Source: Schoenoplectus triqueter (Eukaryota > Streptophyta > Magnoliopsida > Poales > Cyperaceae). From it: a stretch of DNA of 64,000 bases. Each line of letters starts with the position of its first letter. Position 1 is the stretch's first letter. Below, piece after piece: positions 50,365-61,329 of the stretch. The stretch lies in the NCBI GenBank assembly GCA_964058805.1, contig CAXKVV010002149.1:467888-531887 (forward strand), given 5' to 3'. The notes under the pieces were generated by a model. That model did no database searches. It saw nothing but the letters and a program-made list of their open reading frames with translations, and was not told where the DNA came from. Position numbers and translations under genes: made by a program.

Positions 50365-50403
50365 ATGTTTCGGTCATCCATTTCAGATTGTATCAAGAAT
50401 TAA

Positions 50404-50692
50404 ACAAACAACATGACGAAACTTATGCAGTTACCACGTTATTACATGTGGAGACGGAGACGTATTACATTATTTATTTATTTTGTTGTTCATTTATCTA
50501 ACATATCAAAATTGAATAAATTAGTTAATAACAAGTTTTTAAACATTTATAAATGAATAGAAAAATAGTGATTTTCTCTGACCAAACAACTCACGCTATA
50601 TATTCTATTAAAATTGAACAAATCAATCAATAGCAAAATCTTTTATCAAATTTTAAGAATTAGAAATATATGTTTAATTAGGGATATATGTG
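50404..50692. other. Intergenic stretch
   Basis: AT-rich sequence upstream of the 31K gene in which nothing was recognised. Confidence 0.5.
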
Positions 50693-50765
50693 GCGGGGTA
50701 GAGCGGTCTGATAGTTCACGAGACTCATAATCTCAAAGTCATGGATTCAAATCCCTGCACCAATA
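50693..50765 (+). pseudogene. Decayed plastid-like trnfM (CAU) copy
   Basis: The order GGGTAGAGC, a D-loop-like segment, an anticodon stem/loop CTCATAATCTC with anticodon CAT, then GATTCAAATCC and CACCA resembles plastid initiator tRNA-Met. The T stem and acceptor stem no longer pair well, so it is unlikely to be functional. It is probably a nuclear insertion of organelle DNA. Confidence 0.6.
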
Positions 50766-50929
50766 TTTTTTTGAAATGAAACATTAGTAAGACAAGGATC
50801 ATCAAGGCACCTTTTTTTTTAGAAAAAAAGAGGAGAAAATAACAAAAAGATATTGAAACATAAATTTGAAAGAGATAGATTGAAGCAACAGTTCATTTAA
50901 GTAATAATAAAAAGAGAAAATCTTAGGAT

Positions 50930-51133
50930 AACTCCTTATATCCTTACAAGAACAAATACTACCATGTCTCCACATTGGAACAAGAACAAAATCAGAGGGA
51001 TCAAAAATAGCTAATTTGTAAGACATTGCGCCGGCCCAACCAGTAACTAGAGTTGTGTGCATTATATGAACAAAAAAAATCAATCGGGATCATTCAATAC
51101 GACAGTATAAACATGACACCAAGATAAACCCAT
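50930..51133 (-). pseudogene. psbB: Plastid psbB (CP47) N-terminal fragment in nuclear DNA
   Basis: From ATG at 51133 the minus strand reads [17 protein letters not shown], then a stop and frameshift, then [17 protein letters not shown], then [19 protein letters not shown]. These are the opening segments of photosystem II CP47. The copy is frameshifted and truncated after about 60 residues, so it is a nuclear plastid insertion (NUPT) remnant. It lies 165 bp from the trnfM-like remnant. In plastid genomes these genes are not neighbours, so the two may be separate or rearranged insertions. Confidence 0.82.
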
Positions 51134-51139
51134 GGAAAT

Positions 51140-52034
51140 ACTCCTTTATCAAAGAGAAATATAAATTTTATTTATTTTATCGCATTAAACTAAGAAGGAT
51201 ATATATCGTGTATATAAAAAAATTTTAGTAGATTCCGTAGTTTATTTTTATTTCATCTTATTCAAAAGAATAAGTAAACAACTCTGTTCGTAAGAATAAA
51301 GAGAAGCATATCTATTTTATACCTGATAAGTTCCAATACGCAATAGGAAAATTGCATTATTGAAGAATAAATTGATACTTTATGACCATTGGACGATATA
51401 AGAAAAATATTAAAACTCATCTTTTTAGTGAAAGATGAATTTGTCAAATTTAATCAATATTATCAAACAGGTTCAATATTGACTTTTTCGAGAAGTGAAA
51501 CGGCTTCTAATATATCTAGACACCTGTCTAGGAGGGTGTCAAGAAGATATTGAATGGAATGTTTTTTGCTTTGAAGAGCAAAAACGAAACTATAACTCGT
51601 CAATTGAATTGATGTTTAAAAATAAAGAAGATGTTGAAATTCTTGAGCAAAAGCCCTCCTATATATGTTACTGTTTATATTTTCATATCACTAAATTTTA
51701 TTTTAAAAATCAAATAAAACTTAATGATATCAAAAGATAAAATAGATGCAGAAACTCTTGTTGAGTTTTTTTTTTGCCGAAGATGAATGGGGCTAAGCGG
51801 TCGGCCAAAGCTGTGAAATGTCAAAAAAAACATCGGTAGGGCAAGTTTATAAATTACTAGAAGTATGTAACACAATGTAGTAAGGCCCACTAAAATATTT
51901 AATCTATGTGATTCTCTAATGTAGAGGTTAATAATGGTGTGTAATCATATGCCAAGCGATTAGCCACAATATATTTACTTTAAAATCCCATCCCTTTGAT
52001 TTGGTTAATCTTCAGATAAAAGCAGAAATAAGGA
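51140..52034. other. Gene-free stretch, possibly more organelle debris
   Basis: No gene recognised. An 81-codon plus frame at 51495-51740 shows no motif I know. Confidence 0.4.
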
Positions 52035-52043
52035 AAAATAAAA

Positions 52044-52418
52044 GGGAAGGGATCACTTAGACAATTGTTATCTTGACAATGGATCCTCAAAAAATACAAA
52101 AAATCTTATAGATATATTTTTCTATTTATAGATATATTATTCTACTTACAGATTGATGGTGATTAGAATTTTATATATTTTCATTATTATTTGATAGTCC
52201 ATCAAATATTATTAAATTAGAATCATTATAAAGCACATAATATTTTGATGGTCTTTGATGAACTAAAAAATAATAATAAAATTACATAAAATTTTAATCA
52301 CCATCAATCTATAAGTAGAAGAATATATTTATAAGATTTTTTCAATTTTTTTATATATTTACTTAGAGATTCATTACCAAAATTCTCAAAATAACCCATT
52401 ACCAAGAGATCCCTTCCC
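52044..52418. mobile_element. MITE family G, copy 3
   Basis: 375 bp, from GGGAAGGGATCACTTAGACA to the inverted AGATCCCTTCCC. It is flanked by the 9-mer AAAATAAAA on both sides (52035-52043 and 52419-52427). The duplication is perfect but low-complexity. The interior matches the other family G copies. Confidence 0.78.
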
Positions 52419-52639
52419 AAAATAAAAAGACAAGCTAACCTTTTCCACATCAGAACGTACTTAATATCACAAAACATCAACCATAAAAAATGGCAAAAAC
52501 AAATCTAGCCGCATATCAAGTGTGTGCATATCAAATTTAACACACGATCAGGTGCCAATTTCAAAGTTACATACCCAAACACCTACCATATTCCTAAAAA
52601 GAATGACATTTTTCCAAAAGCTAATCAAACCGCCTCATC

Positions 52640-53530
52640 TTCACATTCACGGGTTGCTCCCTATATGACGCAACCTTCTCTACAGCTCGCCGCAGAGTAA
52701 GCTCGGTTGTTGCTACAGGCACCATTAATAGGCAGGGACGGTTCATTGCATCACATGCAACCTATTGCTCAGTGGATAGGCTTGAAGAATTTAAACGGAA
52801 GATAGCAATTTCATCAATAGTTGTTTCTTTCTGTGCGTGCACAGTCTTGGTGATCTCAGGCCCCATTTCAGGCTTAGGTTTTATTGCACAAATAGGAATT
52901 ATTGAATTGACGTCAATACTGAGAGCAGCTTGGTCATCCAGCTTTGAAGAATCACCGGTAGACTCCTCCAGCTTTGAAGAATCACCAATAGACTCCTCCA
53001 TGTGGATACCACTATTTGGCACTATCAAGCTTCGCCTCTTAGACTTCATGATCAAGCAAAACAATATACATTTGGAAAAGGAGAAGAAAGTTAAAAAGAA
53101 AAAACATATCATACCTTCCCGCTCTTCATGTACAACGACATCTGAACCAGAAGAAGAGGCTGCCTTGACACTCAGTCCATTGGATCATGAGCTGATTGTT
53201 TGAGCTTTCACAATACTTTGTCTCCGTACGAGTTTCCTATTAATGTTGGTCATAATGTTGTTATTAATTAGCAGCAAGATATTTTGAATATAGGAAAAAA
53301 GAAATACCCAACATATCATCCAATTTTCGCCTTGGTACTTCCTGGTGGTCTTGTGCTGTAAACTGAACTGTAGAAACACACACAAAATTTGGAACATCAA
53401 ACAACAGAATGAGGAAATAAAATAAAATGGAAAACAAATGAAAAAAAAAAGTCGTGCTATTTGACTCACCGTCAGTATTTTTTCTTTTGCCACCAATAGA
53501 TGCCTCTGTTGCCAAGTCAACTTGTTTACC
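52640..53530 (-). pseudogene. Unrecognised decayed multi-exon gene
   Basis: Minus-strand blocks with plausible splice sites are: about 53530-53470 (KGKQVDLATEASIGG..., donor GTGAGT), about 53368-53310 (VQFTAQDHQEVPRRKLDDML, then GTATTT), 53050-52765 (KSKRRSLIVPNSGIHM..., with two copies of EES(I/T)GDSSKL, then IDEIAIFRLN), and after a stop VACDAMNRPCLLMVPVATTE and ELTLRRAVEKVASYRE. No family was recognised. Interruption by a stop and the missing start make it a probable pseudogene or gene fragment. The opposite-strand frame at 52772-53203 has no motif. Confidence 0.35.
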
Positions 53531-53803
53531 CTTTTAAAAAAAATTCAGGGGTCATTAGTAATATTAACATTTTTTAGGAGATAAATTGAGCTCAAATAGC
53601 AAAAAAAAAATTCTTAGTAAGTCGTTACAACGTTTAGGAGCCACTAAAACGGTATAGAAAATTATATGAAATTTGACTAAGTCACAAACGTTATCAAAAT
53701 AATCAGAATGTATCGTTGTGTGACGGTTTGTAAAATCATTACAACGATATGAGGCATTATAACAACTCATCAAGTTATTGTAACGGTTCAGATCAAGTTC
53801 TAT

Positions 53804-54240
53804 GTGTTTGGATGGTGTAGAATAGTATTGTTCTGCGAATAGCAGTATTGTTTTCGGGTTAGCAATCATCCAAACACAAAATTAAAATCGAGAATAGCAG
53901 CAGAACAATGTTAATCCGCTAATTTATTGAAAACGTTATGTTAGCGGATTAGCGTCCTTGAGCGTAGTGAAAATGATAAGAAGTTAAGTTTTTTTTTTAT
54001 ATTAGTATGGAGTAGTATTAGATAATTATTATTATTAAATAAAATACTAAAAATAATTAATTATTTTAACTATTCTTTTCATTGTTCTCAAGTTACCATC
54101 CAAATAATATTTTACTAATCCGAAATAATAAAAATTAGCATTATTCTCATATTTCCCGAGATATCACTAACCTCACTCTATTCTCAACTACTAACCCAAA
54201 CAGTATTATTGTTTCACTAATCATTTGACCATCCAAACAC
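53804..54240. mobile_element. MITE with GTGTTTGGATGG ends
   Basis: 437 bp. Both ends start with the same 12-bp inverted repeat GTGTTTGGATGG, followed by further weaker matches around AGTATTG. The inside has a second inverted pair (TTAATCCGCTAAT against TTAGCGGATTAGC). Such GTGTTTGG ends occur in several plant MITE groups. No target duplication was identified. Confidence 0.65.
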
Positions 54241-54528
54241 ACCCGTAATAATTTCAGAATTTTATCCAGTCTAACTGGTGACATTTCCTCTATCTTTTCT
54301 AGTTTTTTTAATCGCCTTTTTTATTTGAACCCTTAACTTTTGAATCTCTGTCCCTCCGAAGCCTTCATGAAAGTGACGCAGTAAGGGAAATCAGAAATCT
54401 CTTGAGAATTCAATGCTTCATTTGATGTGGTTCTTTCACGATGTTGGATCAAATATTCATATCAACCCGTTCTTTCAGGTATTTAACAGAATTGGAAGCG
54501 AGAAGACAAACTCTGGCTTATAGAGAGA

Positions 54529-54930
54529 GTGTGAGACTATGATGTATCGTAAAGTATAAAATTTTTCGTACATATGTTCGTATCTCAAATTTGAAAGTTT
54601 AAATAGCTAATTTAAGCATTGAACATGATATCCATATTGAAATATATTTAGAAACTAATTTTTTTTAATTTTTTGAATATTTTTGCTATTTCTTAGATGG
54701 ATACAAAATTTATTGATTTGATGATTTCTGCACCATCCAATACTAGTGATTTTTCGTCCATCTAAGAACTACTAAAAATTTTCAAAAAAATATATTTTTT
54801 AGTCTCTAAAGATATTTCAATATGAAGATCATATTCAACAATTCGGATTGGCCGTTTGTACTTTTAAATTTGTGTTGCGGACACGAAGTACTAAAGATTT
54901 TGCACATCACAGAAGCATCATAGTCTCACT
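54529..54930. mobile_element. Hairpin element, type IV
   Basis: The ends are GTGAGACTATGATGTATCGT and, in complement, AGTGAGACTATGATGCTTCT. The arms pair along nearly the whole length. It is preceded by GAGAGAG and followed by (TA)n. Confidence 0.8.
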
Positions 54931-54943
54931 ATATATATATATA

Positions 54944-55386
54944 GTAAATCCAGCGTGCTCTTAATCTCACAGAGGCTTTCCGTAAGGTTAACTTAAAAAA
55001 TATATTAAATCATCTCTAAATTTTAATTTATCATGCTCATTAATTTCTTCATATGAAAATCTTGTGGAATGCAAAAATTTGAGGCATTTGAGTTTTCTAA
55101 TTCATCATTTTTAATTTCTGAAGATAATGTGCAAATATTAAATAAGTTATTTGGCTTCGAGTGGATCGCTTGGGACATGATGATGTCAAATTATTTTTAG
55201 AGATGATATTAAAAAAATTAAAAATGAAGACTTAGAAAACTCAAACACCTCATTTTTTGCACACCACAAGATTTTCATATGAAGAATTTAATGAGCATGA
55301 TAAATAAAAAAATAGATATGATTTGATATACTTTTTGAGTTAAATTCACAGAAGGCCTCTGTGAGCTTAAGAGCACGTTAGATTCT
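54944..55386. mobile_element. Hairpin element, type I
   Basis: It opens GTAAATCCAGCGTGCTCTTA and closes with the complement AATCTAACGTGCTCTTAAGC. The centre shares TTCTCATATGAAAATCTTGTG-type words with the other type I copies. Confidence 0.8.
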
Positions 55387-55418
55387 CTCTCTATATATGT
55401 TATATATAGAGAGAGAGA

Positions 55419-55802
55419 GTTGGGCTATGGTGCTATGCATTGCACGAATCGCCCCCGTGCTAAGGATTGGTTCTTCATTTTTAAAGTTTAAATGGTCGAT
55501 CCGAAACGTTCAAAATGATTTTCATATGAATATCTCAATGTAGACTAAATTTTATATTTTATATAATTTTTTTACTATTTTTTAAGATAGTTAGAAAATC
55601 ACTTGATTTAGTTATTATGGGCCATTAAAAAGAGATGATTTTTTTAACTATCTTAAAAAATAGTAAAAAAAAAATTGTTCTACGTCGAGATATTCATACG
55701 AAAATCATTTTGTATGGTTAGATCAATCATTTACATTTTGATAATGTAAAATCGATCCATAGCACGGAGGCGATCCGTGCTATGCATAGCACCATAGCTC
55801 AA

Positions 55803-55804
<2 letters not shown>
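55419..55804. mobile_element. Hairpin element, type III
   Basis: It opens AGTTGGGCTATGGTGCTATG and closes with the complement AGTTGAGCTATGGTGCTATG. The central loop lies between the arms around CTTGATTTAGTTATTATGGG. Confidence 0.85.
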
Positions 55805-55862
<58 letters not shown>

Positions 55863-55864
<2 letters not shown>

Positions 55865-56326
55865 TAGCTATATACCCGCACATTGCAGCAGACTCTTTTA
55901 TTTAAATATTCAAATATTATAAAATAAAAAAATTCATATTTATCTATATTAAATTATAAATTCACCAAATTATAGAGAAAACCTATAATAAAAACTATAT
56001 TTAATATTGGATGAGATTTTTGCATAAAATGAGTTAATGATTCATGATTTTTATGGTAAGAAAAGTAAATTATTCTAACATATATTATCACCATTAATTT
56101 CTTACCAAATATGCACAAGGTTGCTAAATAAAAAAATAATATTATAGAAATAATAGTATATAAGGGAAAGAAATGGAGAGAAAGAGGAGATCAATGGACG
56201 CGATCACATACGTTCGATCAACCAAAAATAAATATTATCCGTCTAATTGAGGGATCAAATGGGTATAATAAAAAATTACTATGGCAAAAAATGGATCCTC
56301 CAATTCTTAGATGCTTTATATAATAA
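55863..56326. other. Non-hairpin spacer in the chain
   Basis: An AT-rich segment of about 460 bp between two (TA)n runs. Unlike its neighbours it shows no long inverted repeat, and no gene was seen. Confidence 0.5.
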
Positions 56327-56363
<37 letters not shown>

Positions 56364-56367
<4 letters not shown>

Positions 56368-56780
56368 TAAAGATACCGTGAGCTTAAGCTCACGGAGGCC
56401 TTTCGTGAGTTCAACTCAAAAAATATATCAAATCATCTCCAAATTTTAATTTGTCATCCTCATTAAATATTTTATATAAAAATCTTGTGGGATACAAAAA
56501 TTTGAAGTGTTTTGAGTTTTTTAAGTCATCGTTTTTAATTTTTTAAAATGATGTTCAAGTGTTGAATATATTAATATTATTTTTAGAGTTGATTTTCAAA
56601 AATTAAAAATCATGAGTTAAAAATCTCAAAACACTCCAAATTTTTGCATCCCATAAGATTTTAATATAAAAAAATTTAATGAGCATGATAAATTAAAATT
56701 TGGAGATGATTTGATATGTTTTTTGAGTTAATCCCACGGAAGGCCTCCATGAGCTTAAGCTTACGGTATTTTTACTCATA
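56364..56780. mobile_element. Hairpin element, type I (reference copy)
   Basis: It opens GAATAAAGATACCGTGAGCT and closes with the complement GAGTAAAAATACCGTAAGCT. Terminal GTGAGCTTAAGCTCAC is itself a palindrome. The arms pair across about 190 bp each around a short centre at about 56575. It is embedded in (TA)n on both sides. Confidence 0.88.
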
Positions 56781-56788
56781 TATATATG

Positions 56789-57169
56789 AGTGAGGCTATG
56801 GTGCTTCGCGAAGTACAGAACCTTCCGTGTTTCACGCCTGTATCTGAAATTTGAAAGTTCAAACTGTCAATCCAAACTATTGAACATCATCGTCATGTTG
56901 AAATATCCTTGGAGATCAAATTTAATATTTTTTTGATTTTTTTTATTATTTTTTAAATGAGTACAAAGTTTGTTGATCTAACGATTTCTGCACCATCCAA
57001 AACCAGAGATTTTGTACTCATCTAAAAAATATAAATTTAGTTCTCCAAGGATATTTTAATATGAAGATCATGTTTAACGGTTTGGATCGACCATTTGAAC
57101 TTTTGAATTCGAGATACGAACGCGAAGCACGGGAAGTTTCGTGCTTCGCGATGCACCATAGCCTCACTA
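56789..57169. mobile_element. Hairpin element, type IV
   Basis: It opens GTGAGGCTATGGTGCTTCGC and closes with the complement AGTGAGGCTATGGTGCATCG. The arms contain GATATTTYAATATGAAGATCA-type words as in 54529-54930. Confidence 0.85.
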
Positions 57170-57190
57170 TATATATATATATATATATAT

Positions 57191-57637
57191 AAAAACTATT
57201 ATACTGGGCTCCGTGCTCTTAACTCAAAAACGTTTCTAAATATCTTTAATTTTGATTTATGTGTCTCAATAAATCCTTTGTAGGACAACCTTATTTTTTC
57301 TCACGTCGGGTAAGGTGCGGAGTGAGAAGGTCTATGCAGTATCAAAATTTTATAGGATATAATTTTTTTTAGAGTTTCTTAAGTGTTTGTTTTAGATTTT
57401 TTAAAAAGACTTACTTTCATATGCAAAGATTGATTATTTTATTATTATTTTAGGTTCATTTTAAAAAAATATGAAATAGATACTTATGAAACAAAAATAG
57501 TAAATTTTAGTATCCCATATGATTTTGATGTAAATAATTTATTAGAGAGAAAATTCAAAATATGGAGATGATTAAATATATTTTTCAGTTAAGAGCATAG
57601 AGAAGCTCGGTGCTTCTAAGAGCATCCTAGTTTTACT

Positions 57638-57639
<2 letters not shown>
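57191..57639. mobile_element. Hairpin element, type II
   Basis: It opens AAAACTATTATACTGGGCTC and closes with the complement AGTAAAACTAGGATGCTCTT. The CTCTTAACTCAAAAA word near the left end is mirrored near the right end. Confidence 0.75.
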
Positions 57640-57668
<29 letters not shown>

Positions 57669-57670
<2 letters not shown>

Positions 57671-58079
57671 TAAATCTACGGTGAGCTTAAGCTCACGGAA
57701 GACATCCGGAAACTTAGCTCAAAAAATATATCAAATAATTTTCAAATTTTGATTTTTTAATCTCATTAAATTTTTCATATTGAAATCTTATGGGGTACAA
57801 AAATTTGGAATGTTTTGAATTTTTTAAGTCACTCTTTTCAATTTTTAAAAATAATGTACAAATATTAAATATTTTATTATTATTTTTGGAGCTGATTTTT
57901 AAAAATTTAAAAGAATGATTTAGAAAGCTCAAAACATTCCAAATTTTTGTACCCCACAAGATTTCAATATGAAGAATTTAATGAGAGTGAAAAATTAAAA
58001 TTTAGAGATCATTTGATATATTTTTTGAGCTAAGCTCACGGAAGTCTTCCGTGAGCTTAAGTTCACCGTAGATTTACTA
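57669..58079. mobile_element. Hairpin element, type I
   Basis: It opens AGTAAATCTACGGTGAGCTT and closes with the complement AGTAAATCTACGGTGAACTT. The arms are highly similar, suggesting a fairly young or gene-converted copy. Confidence 0.87.
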
Positions 58080-58100
58080 TATATATATATATATATATAT

Positions 58101-58446
58101 AGACAATGGGTTATTTTGACAATCTCGACAATGAATCTCCAAATAAATATGAAAAAATATTATAGATATATTCTTCTACTTATAGATTGATAATGATTAA
58201 AATTTTATGTAATTTTATTATAGTTTGCTAGTCCATTAAAGACCATCAAAATATTATACACTTTATAATGATTTCATTTTAACAGTCTTTGATGGACTAT
58301 TGAATGATAATAAAATTATATAAAATTTAAGACACCATCATTATATAAGTAAAATAATATATTTATAGAATTTTTTTCGTATTTATTTGAATATCCATTG
58401 TCAAGATTATCAAGATAATCATTATCTATTATCAAGTGTTTCCTTC

Positions 58447-58449
<3 letters not shown>
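58101..58449. mobile_element. MITE family G, copy 4, inside the chain
   Basis: Starts AGACAATGGGTTATTTTGAC after (TA)n, so its outermost left end is missing. It ends GTTTCCTTCCC before (TA)n. The interior matches other family G copies (AACAGTCTTTGATGGACTAT). Confidence 0.75.
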
Positions 58450-58502
<53 letters not shown>

Positions 58503-58504
<2 letters not shown>

Positions 58505-58895
58505 TTGGGTCATAGTGCTATACATAGCATGGATCCTTCTGTGCTATGGATTAGTTCTTCGTTACTAAAGTGTAAATGGTCGATCTAATAGTATAAAATA
58601 ATTTTCGTATAAATATCTTCATGTAGACCAAATTTTATATTTTTTAGAATATTTTACTATTTTTTAAAATGATTAGAAAATCACTTGATTTAGTTATTAT
58701 GAGATTAAATAAGTTATTTTTTAACTATCTTAAAAAATAATAAATAAATTCTAAAAAATATAAATTTGGTCTACTTCTTGATATTCATTGGAAAATCATT
58801 TTACATGATTGGATCAGTCATTTGCATTTTGATAATAAAGAACAAATTCATAACACAAAAGAGATATGTGCTATGCATAGCATCAAATCCCAACT
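58503..58895. mobile_element. Hairpin element, type III
   Basis: It opens AGTTGGGTCATAGTGCTATA and closes with the complement AGTTGGGATTTGATGCTATG. Preceded by about 50 bp of (TA)n(GA)n. Confidence 0.83.
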
Positions 58896-58916
58896 TTCTC
58901 TCCCTCCCTCTCCATA

Positions 58917-59328
58917 GAGTAAAGGTAGGTTGCTCATAAGAGCACCGAGTCCTTCCGTACTCTTAACTCAAAAACATATCTAATCATCTTTAAATTTTAA
59001 TTTTTCTCTCTCAATAAATTTTTTACTTCAAGATCTTACGGAATACTAAAATTTACTATTTTTAGAGTTTCATAAGTATTTATTTTATATTTTAAGATGA
59101 ATCTAAAGTGACAATAAAATAATTAATATTTGTATATGAAAATAAGTTATTTTAAAAAATCTAAAACAAACACTTAAAAAACTCTAAAATTAAAAAAATT
59201 ATATCCCGTAAGATTTTGATATAAAAAATTTATTGAGAGACATAAATCAAAATTCAAAGATATTTAGATACATTTTTGAGTTAGGAGAACGGAGGGACTC
59301 CGTGCTCTTAGGAGTATATAGTTTTATT
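58917..59328. mobile_element. Hairpin element, type II
   Basis: It opens AGTAAAGGTAGGTTGCTCAT and closes near GTGCTCTTAGGAGTATATAG. The arms share CTCTTAACTCAAAAAC. It is followed by an (ATT)n run. Confidence 0.78.
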
Positions 59329-59346
59329 ATTATTATTATTATTATA

Positions 59347-59606
59347 TGAGTTAGGTTATGATGCTACGCATAATTAATGATCAAATTTGCTACGGTCTCA
59401 ATAAATTCTTCATATCAAAATATGATGGAATATATTTTTTTCTATTTTTTGAATTTTATAAGTATTAGTTTTGGATTTTTAAAAATGACCTAAAAATATA
59501 TATATTATTTTATTATTATTATTGAGTTATCTTAAAAAATTCAAAATTAATACTTAAAAAATTTTAAAAATAGAAAAAAAATTATATCTCATCATAACCT
59601 AACTAT
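59347..59606. mobile_element. Short hairpin element, type V
   Basis: It opens GAGTTAGGTTATGATGCTAC and closes with the complement ATAGTTAGGTTATGATGAGA. The arms pair around AAAATATATATATTATTTT. Confidence 0.65.
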
Positions 59607-59669
59607 CTCTCTCTATATATATACATGCAATAATACAAACTCCGGCCACGTTGATATATATATAGAGAG

Positions 59670-60069
59670 AGTAAAACTAGCGTGCTCCTAGGAACACAGT
59701 GTCCCTCCGTGGTTCTAACTCAAAAAGTATATCAAATGATTTTCAAATTTTAATTCTCATTAAATTCTTCATATTGAAATCTTATGGGTATAAAAATTTG
59801 GGGTGTTTTGAGTTTTTTAAGTTGCTCTTTTCAATTTTTAAAAATAATGTACAAATATTGAATATTTTATTATTATTTTCAGAGTTGATTTTCAAAAATT
59901 AAAAAGAGTGATTTAGGAAACTCAAAATATCCCAAATTTTTGTATTCCATAAGATTTCAATATAAAGAATTTAATGAGAGTGATAAATTAAAATTTAAAA
60001 ATCATTCAATATATTTTTTGTATTAGAGTCACGAAGGGGCTTCGTACTCCTAGGAGCACGCTAGCTTTA
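59670..60069. mobile_element. Hairpin element, type II/I hybrid
   Basis: It opens AGTAAAACTAGCGTGCTCCT and closes with the complement ATAAAGCTAGCGTGCTCCTA. The tips are type II-like (CTCCTAGGA), but the centre (TTTTGAGTTTTTTAAGT) is type I-like, suggesting recombination between types. Confidence 0.78.
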
Positions 60070-61329
60070 TCGATAATGATAGAAGCTATGTTCAAATTAT
60101 GAAGGTCCCTCTTAAAAATATTGGACTCTTTTTCTGACCCCTTGCAAGTGATGGGAGTGGGCTCCACCTGCCAATGGGAGGCCATTGCAGATCTTCGTAA
60201 CTAGTCCGTTGCCATGGCGGCAGTCTACAGCGAAGTAAAGGTCATACCTGGGGAAACCTCTGAGGATAAAATGAGATTATCAAGGCAGATTGATTAGTAC
60301 ATCTTTTTGTCTTCTTATCAAAAAAAATCTATATATGGTAGTTCTGTCTTCTTATCTGCTTATTAACAAACAAATTCCAGAGGGTTTGTAAAACTAAATT
60401 GATGTTCACGCTTTTTGTGTAATAATTTATCAATCAGAATTTGGCAAAAAAAAGGGAAAAAAATTGATGTGCACCCTCATTGATCAATTAGACTATTTTG
60501 TTCACACTTTATTTGCTGAACCTCCGCCTCTCATGATCTTGGCCACTAGGATTTGCCATGACAAAAAAATTGTGATTACAGAAATGCAATTGTGCCAAAT
60601 TGTCTATTAGAACCAAAAAAAAATGACAGGATTTCAATAGTCCCTTCTATAAAAAGAAAAGAACTACATGCTCAACCCCCAGTTAACTTGTATTATCAGG
60701 AACCAAACAAACAGAGAACTTCTCATTCACTCATCACCGAAGAGAATCTCTGTGCATTCCCTGCTGAAACAACTTAAATGGATTGCCTTAAGTTTCTTCT
60801 TTCCTCATATGACAAGCTGAACCACACATAAATTGTAAAATGCTAATTTGCTATTTCCCTGCATTTCTATCTAAACTTCTTTCCCTTATCAATTAACCCA
60901 AAAAAATAGGTGAAATTTCCTTACAGCATTTGATTGCTCTTTGCCTGTGGTTTTGTTTCTTAATTGATGCCTTGGGCAAGTATAATACTAGCAAGCAATC
61001 CCAAAAGATATTTCAGAAACCAACTACTGGTAGGTCGTGCTAAGCTTTGTTCAGAAGCTGAAGAAGATGAACTGTCAAACAAATGTGTTCTAAGTTGCTA
61101 AATTAACAGCATAGTAGAAATATTCATGAAAACAGGATAGACAACAAATGATCATTCTTTTTAAGACAAATTTGTCATTAGTGGTGCTGTTTTATATGTT
61201 CCTTCTCATGAAAGATGGATAATCAATTATCAGGTTTCTCAATTTCATGACACATCAAGTCAAACTTGTTAACATTAAAAATGTCTTGTACACAATACAA
61301 AAGGAATTGTCAAATTATACATTTAAAAG
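60070..61329. other. Gene-free stretch downstream of the phosphatase
   Basis: No supported gene. It likely includes the 3' untranslated region of the phosphatase gene near 61329. The rest is AT-rich with no element boundary recognised. Confidence 0.5.

Larger units (their letters stand above)
54529..60069. repeat. Chain of foldback elements joined by microsatellites
   Basis: 5.5 kb in which eleven hairpin elements of about 260-450 bp, plus one family G MITE, follow each other almost without spacer. They are separated only by (TA)n, (GA)n or (CT)n runs, for example 55805-55862, 56327-56363, 57170-57190, 58078-58100 and 58449-58502. At least four sequence types are interleaved (next entries). 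No gene is present. Confidence 0.88.

Noticed and set aside
50693..50765. Functional tRNA-Met gene
   Set aside because: The T and acceptor stems do not pair well, so it is listed as a pseudogene.
58316..58525. Minus frame with LSLSLSLYIYIYIYI
   Set aside because: Translation of the (GA)n(TA)n microsatellite.
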